Positions 36,671 through 46,636 of a stretch of 64,000 nucleotides of DNA are shown in pieces (within the stretch, counting starts at the first letter, position 1; every line of letters starts with the position of its first letter). Origin of the DNA: Planctomycetota bacterium (GTDB lineage Bacteria; Planctomycetota; UBA1135; GCA-002686595). The stretch is taken from NCBI GenBank assembly GCA_023150475.1, contig JAKLKU010000008.1, positions 1-64,000 on the forward strand, read 5' to 3'. The translations under genes were made by a program, and so were the position numbers. The notes under the pieces are model-generated. The model was not told the origin of the DNA. It made no database searches and saw only the letters and a list, made by a program, of their open reading frames with translations.

Positions 36671-39600
36671 ATGCAACGGGCCTCGTTCAACGTCGGAGCA
36701 CTCGCGTGTGCGACGCTTTTCGCGTCGGCCATCGCGTGGGCGTCGCCGAAGTCGCAAGGGAGTTCGCCGCAAACGGGCGCCCCGAGCGCGGACGAGCTCG
36801 AGTTCTTCGAGAAGCGCGTGCGGCCGGTGCTCGAGGAGCGCTGCCTCTCCTGCCATTCCTCGGAGCTCGCGAAGCCGAAAGGCGGGCTCGTGCTCGACAC
36901 GCGCGAAGGTTGGTCGCGTGGGGCCGCGCTCGGCGCGGCGGTCGTGCCCGGCGACCCCGACGCGAGTCCGCTGGTGCGCGCGATCCGCTACGACGACTTC
37001 GAGCTGCAGATGCCGCCGAAGGGCAAGCTCGACGACGCGGAGATCGACGTGCTCGTCGAATGGGTGCGCCGCGGCGCGCCCGATCCGCGCGAAGGCGGCG
37101 CGGCTTTGCAGCCGGCGCATTCGATCCCGCGGCCGGAGGAGCATTGGGCGTTTCGCGCGCTGCAGGATCCGACGCCGCCCGCGGTGCGCGACGAAGCGTG
37201 GGTGCGCAACGGCGTCGACCGGTTCGTGCTCGCGCGGCTCGAGAGCGCAGGGCTCGCACCTGCGCCGCCCGCGACGAAACGCGAGCTCCTCGAGCGCATT
37301 TCGTTCGACTTGATCGGACTGCCGCCGACGCCGGAGCAGCTCGCCGAGTTCGAGCACGATCCGGAGCCCGACGCGTACGAGCGCGTCGTCGACCGTTTGC
37401 TGAACTCGCCGCACTACGGCGAGCGTTGGGGCCGCTATTGGCTCGACCTCGCGCGCTACGCGGACTCGAACGGGCTCGACGAGAACCTGGCGATGAGCGA
37501 AGCGTGGCGCTACCGCGACTACGTCGTGCGCTCGCTGAACCAGGACAAGCCGTACGACCGGTTCGTGACCGAGCAACTCGCCGGCGACCTCTTGCCGGAG
37601 CCCGCGGACGCCGCCGGTTCCCCAGGTCTGGGCGGCCGCGAGGCGCTCGCGGACCAGCTCGCCGCGACCGGCTTCCTGGTGCTCGGCCCGAAGATGCTCG
37701 CGGAGCAGGACAAGGCGAAGCTCGCGATCGACGTCGTCGACGAACAACTCGACGTCGCGGGCAAGGCGTTGCTCGGCCTGACGCTCGGTTGCGCGCGTTG
37801 CCACGACCACAAGTTCGATCCGGTGTCGACGCGCGACTACTACGCGCTCGCCGGCGTGTTCAAGAGCACGAGCACGATGGCGAACTTCGACTTCGTGTCG
37901 CGTTGGCGCGAACGCGAGCTCGCGTCGCGCGCCGAACGCGACGCGGCCGCGGCCCACGCGAAGGCGAGCGCGGACGCGCAGAGCGCACTCGCGGCCTTCA
38001 CGGAGCAGCAGACCGGCGCGCTGCAGACCGAATGGCGCCGCAACGTCGCGCGTTATCTGCTCGCGGGCACCGTCGCGGCCGCGCGTGCGACGTCGATCGA
38101 GGCCGAGGAGCAGAGCCGCGGCAACCTGATCGTCGACCGCGAGACCTGGGGCGACGCCGAAGTCGCGATCGCGCGCACGGGCAACCCGGGTGAGCAGTTC
38201 GCCGAGTACGACGTGACGCTCGAAGCGGCGGCGCGGCTCGTGCTCGACGTGCGTTACGCGTCGGCCGAAGAGCGGCCGATGCGCGTGCTCCTGAACGGAA
38301 CGGTCGTCGCGGAAGCGGCGTTCGGCGCGAAGACCGGTAGCTTCTTCCTCGACGGCCAACGTTGGGAGTGCGTCGGCGCGCTCGACTTCCAGGCGGGCCG
38401 CAACGTCGTGCGTTTCGAGCGGCCGTCGAGCGTGCCGCACCTCGACAAGCTCGTGTTGGCGCCCGCGGGCGACGCCGAGTGGTACCTCGCCGACAATCCA
38501 TGGGCCGAAGGGCTCGTGCCGGAGCTCGTGCGCAACTTCGCGGTGCACCTCGAAGTCACGGCGCAGCGCGGCGACGCCGTGTTCGCGCCGTGGCACGCGT
38601 TCGCGGCGCTCGCTCCGGGAGACTGGCCCGCGCGTGCGCCGGAAGTCGTCGCGAGCCTGAGGTCGCGAGAGCCCGCGCTCGGCGCGCGTGTCCTGGCGCT
38701 CGTCGATGGGCTCGCGCCGCGTTCGCTCGAAGAGCTCGCCGGCCGTTACCAGACGCTCTTCTCCGCGATCGAAGCCGAATGGCGCGAGAGCCAGGCGCGC
38801 GAAGGCGAGAAGTCCAAGGCGCTCGCGAGCGCCGACGCCGAGGCCGTTCGCCAAGTGCTGCACGGCAAACACGCGCCGTTCGCGTTGCGCGCGGGCGACC
38901 TCGAGTCGTTCTTCGCGCCCGAAGCGCGGACCGAACTCGCCGCGCTGCGCGGCCGAGCCGACGAGCTCGCGGCGAACATGCCCGCGCCGTTCCCGCGCGC
39001 CCTGGCCGTGCAGGACGGCGAGATCGTCGACCTGCCGGTGCACAAACGCGGCAGCCACTTGAGCCTCGAAGCCGAAGCGGTGCCGCGAGGCGTGTTGTCG
39101 GCGACCGCGCACGTGCTTCCGCCGCCGGCGATGCCGCAGGCTGCGAGCGGGCGGCTCGAGCTCGCGCAGTGGCTGGTCGATCCACGCCATCCGCTGACGT
39201 GGCGCGTGATCGCGAACCGCGTGTGGGCGGGGCATTTCGGCCGCGGCATCGTCGCGTCGACGTCGAACTTCGGCGTGCGCGGCGATCCGCCGACGCACCC
39301 CGAGCTGCTCGATTGGCTCGCGCACGAGCTCCAGCGTCGCCACGGCTCGCTCAAGTCGCTGCACCGTTTGATCGTGACGTCGAACACGTACCGCATGTCG
39401 ACGCGCGGCGACGCGCTCGCGCACGAACACGACCCCGAGAATCGGCTGCTCTCGCGCCAGAACCGCCGGCGCCTCGAAGCGGAAGTGTTGCGCGACGCGT
39501 GGCTCGCCGTGGCGAATCGGCTCGATCGCGCGCAGGGCGGCGCGGCGCTCGAGACGAAGAGCGGCGAGTACGTCACCAACGACCAATCCGCCGACCAAGC

Positions 39601-40120
39601 GCGCTACCAGTCGACGCGCCGCTCGCTCTACCTGCCGATCATCCGCAACGCGATGTACGGCTTCTTCGCGGCGTTCGACTACAACGACCCGAGCACGCCG
39701 ATCGACGTGCGCCCGGAGACCGTCGCCGCGCCGCAGGCGCTCTACCTGATGAACTCCGACGAAGTGCGCGTCAACGCCGTCGCGCTCGCGGAGCTCGCGC
39801 GCGCCGCCGAACCCGAACGCGAAGGCGAGCGCATCGCGTGGCTCTGGCGTCGCACGCTCTGCCGCGAGCCGAGTGAACGCGAACGCCAACGCGCGATCGA
39901 CTTCTTCGCCGAGCTGCGCTCGAAGGACGCCGCGGTGCCGACCGCCGGCAACGAGCCGGCGCGCTCGCCGCTGCTCGCCGCCGCCGAGCCGCAAAGCCGC
40001 GGTGACCTGGACCCGCTGGACGGCCCGACGACCGCGGCCCCGGTCGACCTCGACGCCGAAGTGTGGATCGGGCTCGCGCAGGCGTTGCTGGTCTCGAACG
40101 AGTTCCTCTACGTGGATTGA
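36671..40120 (+). CDS. PSD1 planctomycete cytochrome c domain protein
   Basis: The protein is 1149 residues from the ATG at 36671 and carries a signal peptide. An N-terminal PSCyt1 domain holds the haem site CLSCHSSELAKPKGGLVLD and LQMPPKGKLDDAEIDVLVEW. Next is DUF1549 (PSCyt2), starting WVRNGVDRFVLARLESAGLA, with GLTLGCARCHDHKFDP providing a second CxxCH. A beta-sandwich insert of CBM6/35 type follows at about residues 475-605. The C-terminal DUF1553 (PSD1) contains HPLTWRVIANRVWAGHFGRG and TSNTYRMS. The set is a hallmark of Planctomycetota and is linked to degradation of complex glycans. The next gene, DUF1501, starts two bases after the stop. Confidence 0.95.
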   Translation: MQRASFNVGALACATLFASAIAWASPKSQGSSPQTGAPSADELEFFEKRVRPVLEERCLSCHSSELAKPKGGLVLDTREGWSRGAALGAAVVPGDPDASPLVRAIRYDDFELQMPPKGKLDDAEIDVLVEWVRRGAPDPREGGAALQPAHSIPRPEEHWAFRALQDPTPPAVRDEAWVRNGVDRFVLARLESAGLAPAPPATKRELLERISFDLIGLPPTPEQLAEFEHDPEPDAYERVVDRLLNSPHYGERWGRYWLDLARYADSNGLDENLAMSEAWRYRDYVVRSLNQDKPYDRFVTEQLAGDLLPEPADAAGSPGLGGREALADQLAATGFLVLGPKMLAEQDKAKLAIDVVDEQLDVAGKALLGLTLGCARCHDHKFDPVSTRDYYALAGVFKSTSTMANFDFVSRWRERELASRAERDAAAAHAKASADAQSALAAFTEQQTGALQTEWRRNVARYLLAGTVAAARATSIEAEEQSRGNLIVDRETWGDAEVAIARTGNPGEQFAEYDVTLEAAARLVLDVRYASAEERPMRVLLNGTVVAEAAFGAKTGSFFLDGQRWECVGALDFQAGRNVVRFERPSSVPHLDKLVLAPAGDAEWYLADNPWAEGLVPELVRNFAVHLEVTAQRGDAVFAPWHAFAALAPGDWPARAPEVVASLRSREPALGARVLALVDGLAPRSLEELAGRYQTLFSAIEAEWRESQAREGEKSKALASADAEAVRQVLHGKHAPFALRAGDLESFFAPEARTELAALRGRADELAANMPAPFPRALAVQDGEIVDLPVHKRGSHLSLEAEAVPRGVLSATAHVLPPPAMPQAASGRLELAQWLVDPRHPLTWRVIANRVWAGHFGRGIVASTSNFGVRGDPPTHPELLDWLAHELQRRHGSLKSLHRLIVTSNTYRMSTRGDALAHEHDPENRLLSRQNRRRLEAEVLRDAWLAVANRLDRAQGGAALETKSGEYVTNDQSADQARYQSTRRSLYLPIIRNAMYGFFAAFDYNDPSTPIDVRPETVAAPQALYLMNSDEVRVNAVALAELARAAEPEREGERIAWLWRRTLCREPSERERQRAIDFFAELRSKDAAVPTAGNEPARSPLLAAAEPQSRGDLDPLDGPTTAAPVDLDAEVWIGLAQALLVSNEFLYVD

Positions 40121-40122
40121 CG

Positions 40123-41541
40123 ATGCGCGACTTCGGTGTGAGCCGCAGACAGCTCGTGACGCGCCTCGGCGCGGGATTCGGCGCGCTCGCGCTGCACTCG
40201 CTGCTCGCCGGCGAGGCTCGCGCGTTCTCACGCGCCGACGCCGCGAATCCGCTCGCGCCGCGCGCGCCGCATTTTCCGCCGCGGGCGAAGCGCGTGATCT
40301 TCCTCTTCATGCACGGCGGGCCGAGCCAAGTCGACACGTTCGACTACAAGCCGCTGCTGCAGCGCGACCACGACAAGCCGTTGCCGTTCGAGAAGCCGCG
40401 CGTGCAGTTCGCGCAGACCGGCAACCTGTATGCGTCGCCGTGGAAGTGGCAACAGCACGGCGAGTGCGGGCACTGGGCGAGCGAGCTCTTCCCGCACGTC
40501 GGCGCGAAAGCGGACGAGCTCTGCTTCATCCACTCGTTGCACGGCACCAACGAAGCGCACGGCGGTGCGTTGCTCGCGCTGCACACGGGCTCCGCGACGT
40601 TCGTGCGACCGAGCCTGGGCTCGTGGTTGCTCTACGGGCTCGGCAGCGAGAACCAGAACCTGCCGGGTTTCGTCACGATCTGTCCGACGCTCGGCCACGG
40701 CGGCGTCAACAACTGGTCGAGCGCGTTCCTGCCGGGTGTCTACCAAGGCACGCCGATCGGCAACGCGGCGATTCCAGCGTCGAAGGCCGTGATCGAGCAC
40801 CTGACGCGCTCCGACGTCGCGAGCGACGTGCAGCGCGCCGAGCTCGACCTGCTGCGCGACTTGAACCGCGAACACGCCGAGCGGCAGGGGCACGACGATC
40901 GCCTCGAGTCACGCATCGCGAGCTTCGAACTCGCGTTCCGCATGCAGATGGAAGCGCCGGGCGTGCTCGACCTCGCGAACGAATCGCCGGAGACGAAGAA
41001 GCTCTACGGGCTCGACGACCCGGTGACGGAGAACTTCGGGCGGCAGTGCCTGATGGCGCGGCGGCTCTCGGAAGCGGGCGTGCGCTTCGTGCAGTGCACG
41101 CACAGCTACAAGTGGGACCAACACGAGAAGCTGAAGGAGCTCCACGAGAAGAACGCGCGCGAAGTCGACTTGCCGATCGCGGGGCTGCTCACGGATCTCC
41201 GCGCGCGTGGGCTCCTCGACGACACGTTGGTGATCTGGGCGGGCGAATTCGGTCGCACGCCGACCGCGCAAGGCTCCGGAGAAGGAGTCGGTCGCGACCA
41301 CAACCCGCACGGCTTCACCGTGTGGCTCGCCGGCGGCGGCACGAAACGCGGCGCGAGCTACGGCGCGACCGACGACTACGGTTTCTACGCGAGCGTCGAC
41401 AAGGTCCACGTGCACGACTTCCACGCGACCGTGCTCGCGCTGCTCGGCCTCGATCACGAGCAGTTGACCTACCGCTACGCAGGCCGCGACTTCCGCCTGA
41501 CCGACGTGGCGGGCCACGTGGTGCGCGAAGTGTTCGCGTGA
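40123..41541 (+). CDS. DUF1501 sulfatase-superfamily protein, Tat-exported
   Basis: The 472-residue protein starts MRDFGVSRRQLVTRLGAGFG, a twin-arginine signal that would export a folded, probably metal-containing protein. The body is DUF1501, related to the alkaline phosphatase/sulfatase superfamily, with FLFMHGGPSQVDTFDYKP near residue 65 and LVIWAGEFGRTPTAQG plus DHNPHGFTVWLAGGG towards the C-terminus. DUF1501 and PSD1 genes are adjacent in most planctomycetes and are assumed to act together on extracellular substrates. The spacing of two bases from the PSD1 stop supports one transcript. Confidence 0.95.
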   Translation: MRDFGVSRRQLVTRLGAGFGALALHSLLAGEARAFSRADAANPLAPRAPHFPPRAKRVIFLFMHGGPSQVDTFDYKPLLQRDHDKPLPFEKPRVQFAQTGNLYASPWKWQQHGECGHWASELFPHVGAKADELCFIHSLHGTNEAHGGALLALHTGSATFVRPSLGSWLLYGLGSENQNLPGFVTICPTLGHGGVNNWSSAFLPGVYQGTPIGNAAIPASKAVIEHLTRSDVASDVQRAELDLLRDLNREHAERQGHDDRLESRIASFELAFRMQMEAPGVLDLANESPETKKLYGLDDPVTENFGRQCLMARRLSEAGVRFVQCTHSYKWDQHEKLKELHEKNAREVDLPIAGLLTDLRARGLLDDTLVIWAGEFGRTPTAQGSGEGVGRDHNPHGFTVWLAGGGTKRGASYGATDDYGFYASVDKVHVHDFHATVLALLGLDHEQLTYRYAGRDFRLTDVAGHVVREVFA

Positions 41542-41754
41542 ACCTGTGTCGCGCTTCCGCGGCGCGGGGTCTGAGTCAGGTCGTCCGCCACAGTTGCAGC
41601 GACTCTGGCGCGGCGCCTCTGGCGTAGCGACCCGGACGCAGCGACCCGGGACCGTTTCGCACGAGCGTGTTCGGTCCAGTCGCGACGAACGTGGCAGGCT
41701 GGAGATTCCGCGTGACGTTCTTGCCGCAAGCAGCAAGCAGTAGCGGAGGCCTCG

Positions 41755-43443
41755 ATGCTGCTCGCCCTGCTGTCCCTCGTGCCGATCTGCGTGCAGTCGC
41801 TTGGTGCCGCGGAGGTCATCCGCCTTCACCGCGCGGCGGATGCGAGTTTGGTCGCCGGCGACGGGCGAAAGGCGGCCGAGCAGTTCACGGCGGCGCTCGC
41901 GCTCGCGCCGGAGCAGCCGACGTTGCACTACGGCCTCGCGTGCGCGTGGGCGCGAGCGGGGGAGCGTGAGCTCGCGCTCGCGACGCTGAATCGCGCCGCG
42001 GAGCACGGCTACGCCGACGCAGCGCTCGCCGAGTGGGATCCCGACCTCGCGAGCGTGCGCGGCGATCCGCTGTGGCCCGCGAAGCTGCGCGCGGCGCCGC
42101 CGCCGAAGCTCGAGGGCGCCGAGTCCGTGCGCGCGAGGCTGGAGCACGCACAGCCGGTGCGCAAGCTCTACGACACGACGAGTGAGTGGGGCATCTGTGC
42201 CGCCGCCGCCGACCGCAACGGAGAGCTCGGCGCGCTCGCAGTGAACCGTCACGGGCACGACGAAGGCGCGATCGATCTGCTCGACGCGCGCACGGGCGCG
42301 AGGCTTCGCCGGATCGCATCCTTCGACTCGCAAGTCTGGACGCTCGCGTTCGACGCGAGCGGTGCGCGCCTCGGCGTGCTGACGATCGACGGCGTGTTCC
42401 GCTTCGTGCCGACCGACGGGGGCGCGGCAAGCGAGGTCGGCCGTCTCGACGGTCGGCGCGAGCGCGATCGCTGGCCGTTCGGAGCCCTGGTCTCGCAGTC
42501 GCCCGACCGGCGCCGCTGGTTGGTCGCCGGCGCGGATCTCGGTGCGCTGCTCGTCGACGCCGACGGAAAGCTCGTGCGCGCTTGGAGCGAAGCGATGGGC
42601 GGCTTCTTCGAGGTCCGCGCAGACTGGTCGCCCGACGGCAAGCGCATCGTCTGGGCCCCGCTGGGCCAAGCGCGCTTCTTCGACGCGGAGTCCGGCGCGG
42701 AGTCGGACCCGGCGTTGGAGACGAGCTCCCCGGTGCACTTCGCGCGCTTCCATCCCGACGGCCGGCGGCTCGCGACGACGCACGAGGACTCCCACGTGCG
42801 CCTGTGGGACCTGGCGACGCGCGAGCTGCTGCTCGACGACGAGCAGCAAGGCATCTTCGAGACGTTTACGTCGCAGGTCGCGTTCTCACCGGATGGTTCG
42901 AAGCTCGCGTACTCGACGGCTCCCGGCGCGTACGTCGTCGTGCTCGACATCGCGAGCAAGCGCCGGCTCTACGACAGCGACCACCGTGGCGGCCGGATGG
43001 GCGAGCCCGTCGAGCTCACCTGGAGCGGCGACAGCCGCCGTCTCTGGTTCGCGTTCGCGAGCAGCGTGATGGCGCTCGACGGCGTGGAGCTCGAGCCGAC
43101 GGTGCGTGAACTCGACCGGGCGATTCGTTCGGGACCGGTGCGAGCCGGCGCAGGCGGCGTCGGGCTCTCGATCCACTTCGACGGAGCCATCGGCATCGAT
43201 ACTCGGACGGGCCGCGTGCTGTGGCGTCGCGCGGCGCCGGGCGGCGTCGAGGAGCTGATCCACACACCCGAGGGCTATTGGACGGGCGAAGCGGACGAAC
43301 TCGCGAACTACGTCATTCAGCTCGACCTCCACGGGCAGGACGGCAACACGCACGCCATCACCGACCATGCACTCGCGCTCTTCGATCCGAAACGCGTTCG
43401 CGCGCGAGCATCGGGAGTCGAGCTCGTCGTGCCGCGGCTTTGA
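41755..43443 (+). CDS. Secreted TPR and WD40-like propeller protein
   Basis: The 562-residue protein has a signal peptide (MLLALLSLVPICVQSLGAA), a short TPR-like section (EQFTAALALAPEQPTLHYGL, ACAWARAGERELALATLNRA), then a WD40/YVTN-type propeller. Repeats include VWTLAFDASGARLGVL, RADWSPDGKRIVWA, HFARFHPDGRRLATTHEDSH with VRLWDLATREL, and VAFSPDGSKLAYS. It is likely a protein-interaction scaffold on the periplasmic or outer face. A 213-base gap separates it from the DUF1501 gene, so it probably has its own promoter. No enzymatic motif is seen. Confidence 0.82.
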   Translation: MLLALLSLVPICVQSLGAAEVIRLHRAADASLVAGDGRKAAEQFTAALALAPEQPTLHYGLACAWARAGERELALATLNRAAEHGYADAALAEWDPDLASVRGDPLWPAKLRAAPPPKLEGAESVRARLEHAQPVRKLYDTTSEWGICAAAADRNGELGALAVNRHGHDEGAIDLLDARTGARLRRIASFDSQVWTLAFDASGARLGVLTIDGVFRFVPTDGGAASEVGRLDGRRERDRWPFGALVSQSPDRRRWLVAGADLGALLVDADGKLVRAWSEAMGGFFEVRADWSPDGKRIVWAPLGQARFFDAESGAESDPALETSSPVHFARFHPDGRRLATTHEDSHVRLWDLATRELLLDDEQQGIFETFTSQVAFSPDGSKLAYSTAPGAYVVVLDIASKRRLYDSDHRGGRMGEPVELTWSGDSRRLWFAFASSVMALDGVELEPTVRELDRAIRSGPVRAGAGGVGLSIHFDGAIGIDTRTGRVLWRRAAPGGVEELIHTPEGYWTGEADELANYVIQLDLHGQDGNTHAITDHALALFDPKRVRARASGVELVVPRL

Positions 43444-43486
43444 ACGTCGAGCCGCGCTCCACGAATCGGCCCGCGAGGGCGAGTCG

Positions 43487-45028
43487 TCAGCGCTGCGCGC
43501 TCTTCCGAAGGAGCGCGGCGACCACGCCGGGGTGATCGACGGCGTAACGGGAGGCACGGAAGAGCGAGTAGCGCGCATCGCGAGCCGCATCCGCGAGTCG
43601 CGCGGATCCGTCATCCAGGCCGGGACGCCGCGGAGCGCCGGCGCGTTCGCCCGTGGGATCCGCGGCGACGTCGCCTCCGAACGGGCTCAGGAAGTCCCAA
43701 GCGATCTCACCTCGCGGGGTCACCTCGACGATCCGGCCCGTCTCGCCGGCGCAAACAAGCGTGTTTCCGTTCGGCAGGCGTTGCACGCCCGAGAGATGAC
43801 CCGAGTCGATGCGCGCATCCGCGTACGTCCAGACGTGCGTCACCCGCGGCAGACCACGATTCACGCTCTCGAGCGAGAGATCGATCGCGAACTCGTCGAC
43901 GGACGAACCACTACCGAGCTTGCCGAGTCCGTTGTTGAAGACGAGCAGGCGCCGAGGGCCGGACTCGCCTCCGGGGATCCACTGCACGTCGTGCTGGCCG
44001 AACAGGACCTGCTCCTTCGGGGTGCCTGCGCCGTGCACCTGCGGATTGCCGAAACGCGCGAGCAAGTCACCACCCCGTCCACGGCGGCCGCCCTTCGACG
44101 TGCGCGCTTCCGCGCTCGTCGTCGAGTGGTCGATGATCCAGACCTCGGAGATCGAATGGACGCTCAGTGCGATGAGGTCGAGCTCGGGCTCGAACGCGAC
44201 CGCGTTCGCGTGCAACCAATCGCCCCGGTTCGACGAGCCCACGCGCTGCGTGCGCGCGTCGTCGGCGGAAGACCTCGGCGCCGCTTCCACGTATCCCAGA
44301 CGGCGCAGGGTGTCGAGCTCGCGAGCCTCTTCCTCCTCCGAGCGCGCAGGCCGATCCGCGTTGACGTCGATGCGTTCGGGGTGCTCGGCGATCTTGCCGT
44401 AGTTGGGCCTCGTCGCTGTGCGCTCTTGGACCACGTGGTCCCACGCGTGCCATTCCCACACCACGTTGCCGCCCGATGGCGGGGTGAGCTCGATTTCGAG
44501 CAGCATGTCGGACCAGAACTCTCCGAATTGGAGCGAGCGCGGATGCCGGCCCGCTTCGAAGGCCTCCTCGGCGCGCTTGCGTTCCCAAGCGATCAGCAGG
44601 AGATGTCCGTTCGGGAGGAACTCGAAGTCGTGATGCGAGAGACGCGTCGCATCCGAGCACACGTACTCCCAGACGACGTTGCCGTCGAGGTCGAGTTCGC
44701 GCACGCGCCCCCCTGCGCCACCGCCACCCTGGAATCCGTTCTGCACTCGCTCCGCGCGCAGGAGATGTCCGTTCTCGCGCAAGTAGGCGGCTTGCCCTGG
44801 GAGGGAATCGCTCTTCCACTCGCGGACGACGGTGCCATCGAGATCGACGAGATACGTCGACTTCGATTGGAGCGGCGCGACGAGTGTGAATCCCGGAGAC
44901 ACGGCGTCCGACTTCAGCAGCACTCCCCGCGTTTCGCGCGGCGTCTCGGCCGACGGGACGAGCGCCGCGTCCTCTTGGACGAAGTCACCGACCAGGAGGA
45001 AGACGATCGCAAGCGGTGTGTGGAGCAT
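43487..45028 (-). CDS. Aryl-sulfotransferase-like secreted propeller protein
   Basis: The 513-residue protein starts at ATG 45028 with a short hydrophobic signal. It resembles the ASST family, with beta-propeller repeats including YLVDLDGTVVREWKSDSLPG, VRELDLDGNVVWEYVCSDA, SHHDFEFLPNGHLLLIAWE, DWLHANAVAFEPELDLIALS and ISEVWIIDHSTT. The SHHDFEFLPNG and NRGDWLHANAV blocks contain the His residues and Asn expected around the catalytic site of PAPS-independent aryl-sulfate sulfotransferases. Sulfuryl transfer is the family expectation; the substrate is unknown. It is convergent with the WD40 gene (43 bases between stops) and divergent from the beta-helix gene. Confidence 0.82.
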   Translation of the reverse strand: MLHTPLAIVFLLVGDFVQEDAALVPSAETPRETRGVLLKSDAVSPGFTLVAPLQSKSTYLVDLDGTVVREWKSDSLPGQAAYLRENGHLLRAERVQNGFQGGGGAGGRVRELDLDGNVVWEYVCSDATRLSHHDFEFLPNGHLLLIAWERKRAEEAFEAGRHPRSLQFGEFWSDMLLEIELTPPSGGNVVWEWHAWDHVVQERTATRPNYGKIAEHPERIDVNADRPARSEEEEARELDTLRRLGYVEAAPRSSADDARTQRVGSSNRGDWLHANAVAFEPELDLIALSVHSISEVWIIDHSTTSAEARTSKGGRRGRGGDLLARFGNPQVHGAGTPKEQVLFGQHDVQWIPGGESGPRRLLVFNNGLGKLGSGSSVDEFAIDLSLESVNRGLPRVTHVWTYADARIDSGHLSGVQRLPNGNTLVCAGETGRIVEVTPRGEIAWDFLSPFGGDVAADPTGERAGAPRRPGLDDGSARLADAARDARYSLFRASRYAVDHPGVVAALLRKSAQR

Positions 45029-45317
45029 CGGCGCAGACCGGGACGCAGTGCGCACGCTCCATCTTCGCTGGGGTTCGCGAGGAAGGAAACGGCGCGCCGC
45101 GAGCGAGCGCGGACCGGATTTCACCGAGCGCGAGCTCTCTCGCGCCGAAGCGTACGCACTGCGCCGCATGTCGGCGTGGTGCTGGGAGGCGGAGCATGAA
45201 CTCGCGTCGGAAACTCGCTGTCGAGTCGACCCGAACGGCACGTCCCGAGCGATTCGTCGGTTGAGCGCGCATCGCGGGCAACTCGCCCGTTCCGATGCGC
45301 GGTCGCTGGAGGAAAAA

Positions 45318-46541
45318 ATGCGCACGAGATTCTCGCTCGCTCTGACGCTCTCGCTCTCGGTTCTCACCGACGGTGCGAGTGCCCAATCCCAAGTGCTCGT
45401 CGTTTCGCCGACAGGCCCCTACACGCAGCTCCAAGCCGCGGTCGACGCGGCGAGCGACGGCGACATCGTGCTCGTCAAGGCCGGCACGTATGGGGCGCTG
45501 TCGATCGGTGACGAGTCGGTGTCGATCGTCGCCGACACGGCGGCGGCGGTCTCGACCGGGGCGATCTCCATCACGGATTTGTCGGCGAGCCACCGCGTCG
45601 TGCTCTCCGGCCTGCAGAAGAATGGGTGGTCCGGTGGAGTCCAACGACTCGCGCTGACGAACAGCGCCGGCGCCGTGCGGATCGATCGCAGCCGAATCGT
45701 CGGTGCGGACGGGCAGACGGTGAGCGCCGCGGCAGGCGCGGACGTTCAGCAGAGCACCAACGTCGCCTTCTCGAATTGCGTGCTCGTTGGCGGGCGTTTG
45801 GGCGCGCTCAACGGCGGTCCCGGCGTGTATGCGTCGAGTTCGTCCGTCGCGTTCTACGACTGCGACGTCACGGGAGGGTGGGGTGGATCCGACTACTACA
45901 CGAGCTACGCAGGCGGTGACGGCGGAGCCGGATGTCACGCCGCGGCCTCGTTCCTGTTCAGCAGCGGGTCGTACTTCGAAGGCGGATGGGGCGGCGACGC
46001 CTACGCGTCATGGGGACACAAGGGCGTCGGTGGTTGTGGCGTGCTGCTGAGCGGCGTGCTGAACGAGATGCCGGCGCTCGCCTCGATGTTCGCGGGCGGA
46101 CTCGGCGGCTGCGCGCCGTACGCCGGATGCCTGGGCCTCTCGCCGGATGTCTGTGGGTTCCCCGGCTCGCTCCAGGTCTTGAGCGGCGGCTCGAAGCAAC
46201 TCGATGTCGCGAGCCCCGTGCGGGAGCTCTCGAGCGCGCAAGTCACGATCAAGGCGGCTCCCGGCGACCGCGTGTTCCTCTACACGTCCGTCGAACCGGA
46301 TTGGACCTGGATGAGCGCCTGGTCCGGCGTGTCGTGCACCGAGCGGCCGCCGTCGAACGGGCGGGCGTTCCTTGGTATCGTCCCCGGGTCGGGCACCCTG
46401 ACGACCGATTTGCCGATCCCCGACCTGCTCCCCGCGGGAACCGGAGCGACGCTGTTCCTGCAGCTCCTGGCGTGGGACGGCAGCAACACCGTCACGCTGG
46501 GTTCGCCGCGCACGCTGGTGATCCTCGATCAGTCGCTCTGA
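45318..46541 (+). CDS. Secreted right-handed beta-helix protein
   Basis: The protein is 407 residues from the ATG at 45318, which has GGAGG at 45308-45312. A signal peptide ends at GASAQ. The N-terminal block PTGPYTQLQAAVDAASDGDI followed by LVKAGTYGALSI is the opening coil of a parallel beta helix (pectate-lyase/Pbh1-like). Coils follow with GVYASSSSVAFYDCDVTGGW and ASFLFSSGSYFEGGWGG. The C-terminal 120 residues form a beta-sandwich-like end module. No polysaccharide-lyase active site was recognised. A surface or extracellular structural role is likely. Confidence 0.8.
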   Translation: MRTRFSLALTLSLSVLTDGASAQSQVLVVSPTGPYTQLQAAVDAASDGDIVLVKAGTYGALSIGDESVSIVADTAAAVSTGAISITDLSASHRVVLSGLQKNGWSGGVQRLALTNSAGAVRIDRSRIVGADGQTVSAAAGADVQQSTNVAFSNCVLVGGRLGALNGGPGVYASSSSVAFYDCDVTGGWGGSDYYTSYAGGDGGAGCHAAASFLFSSGSYFEGGWGGDAYASWGHKGVGGCGVLLSGVLNEMPALASMFAGGLGGCAPYAGCLGLSPDVCGFPGSLQVLSGGSKQLDVASPVRELSSAQVTIKAAPGDRVFLYTSVEPDWTWMSAWSGVSCTERPPSNGRAFLGIVPGSGTLTTDLPIPDLLPAGTGATLFLQLLAWDGSNTVTLGSPRTLVILDQSL

Positions 46542-46636
46542 CGGACCGCTTCGAGCGCTCGATCGGACGTGTCTCGCGCGGAACTCGACGCGCGGTGCTC
46601 CGCAACGCGTTCGTCGTCGAGTAGCCGACATTGGCT

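Noticed and set aside
36641..40231. A 1196-codon minus-strand frame
   Set aside because: Lies antisense to the PSD1 cytochrome gene, with composition typical of a shadow frame and no domain.
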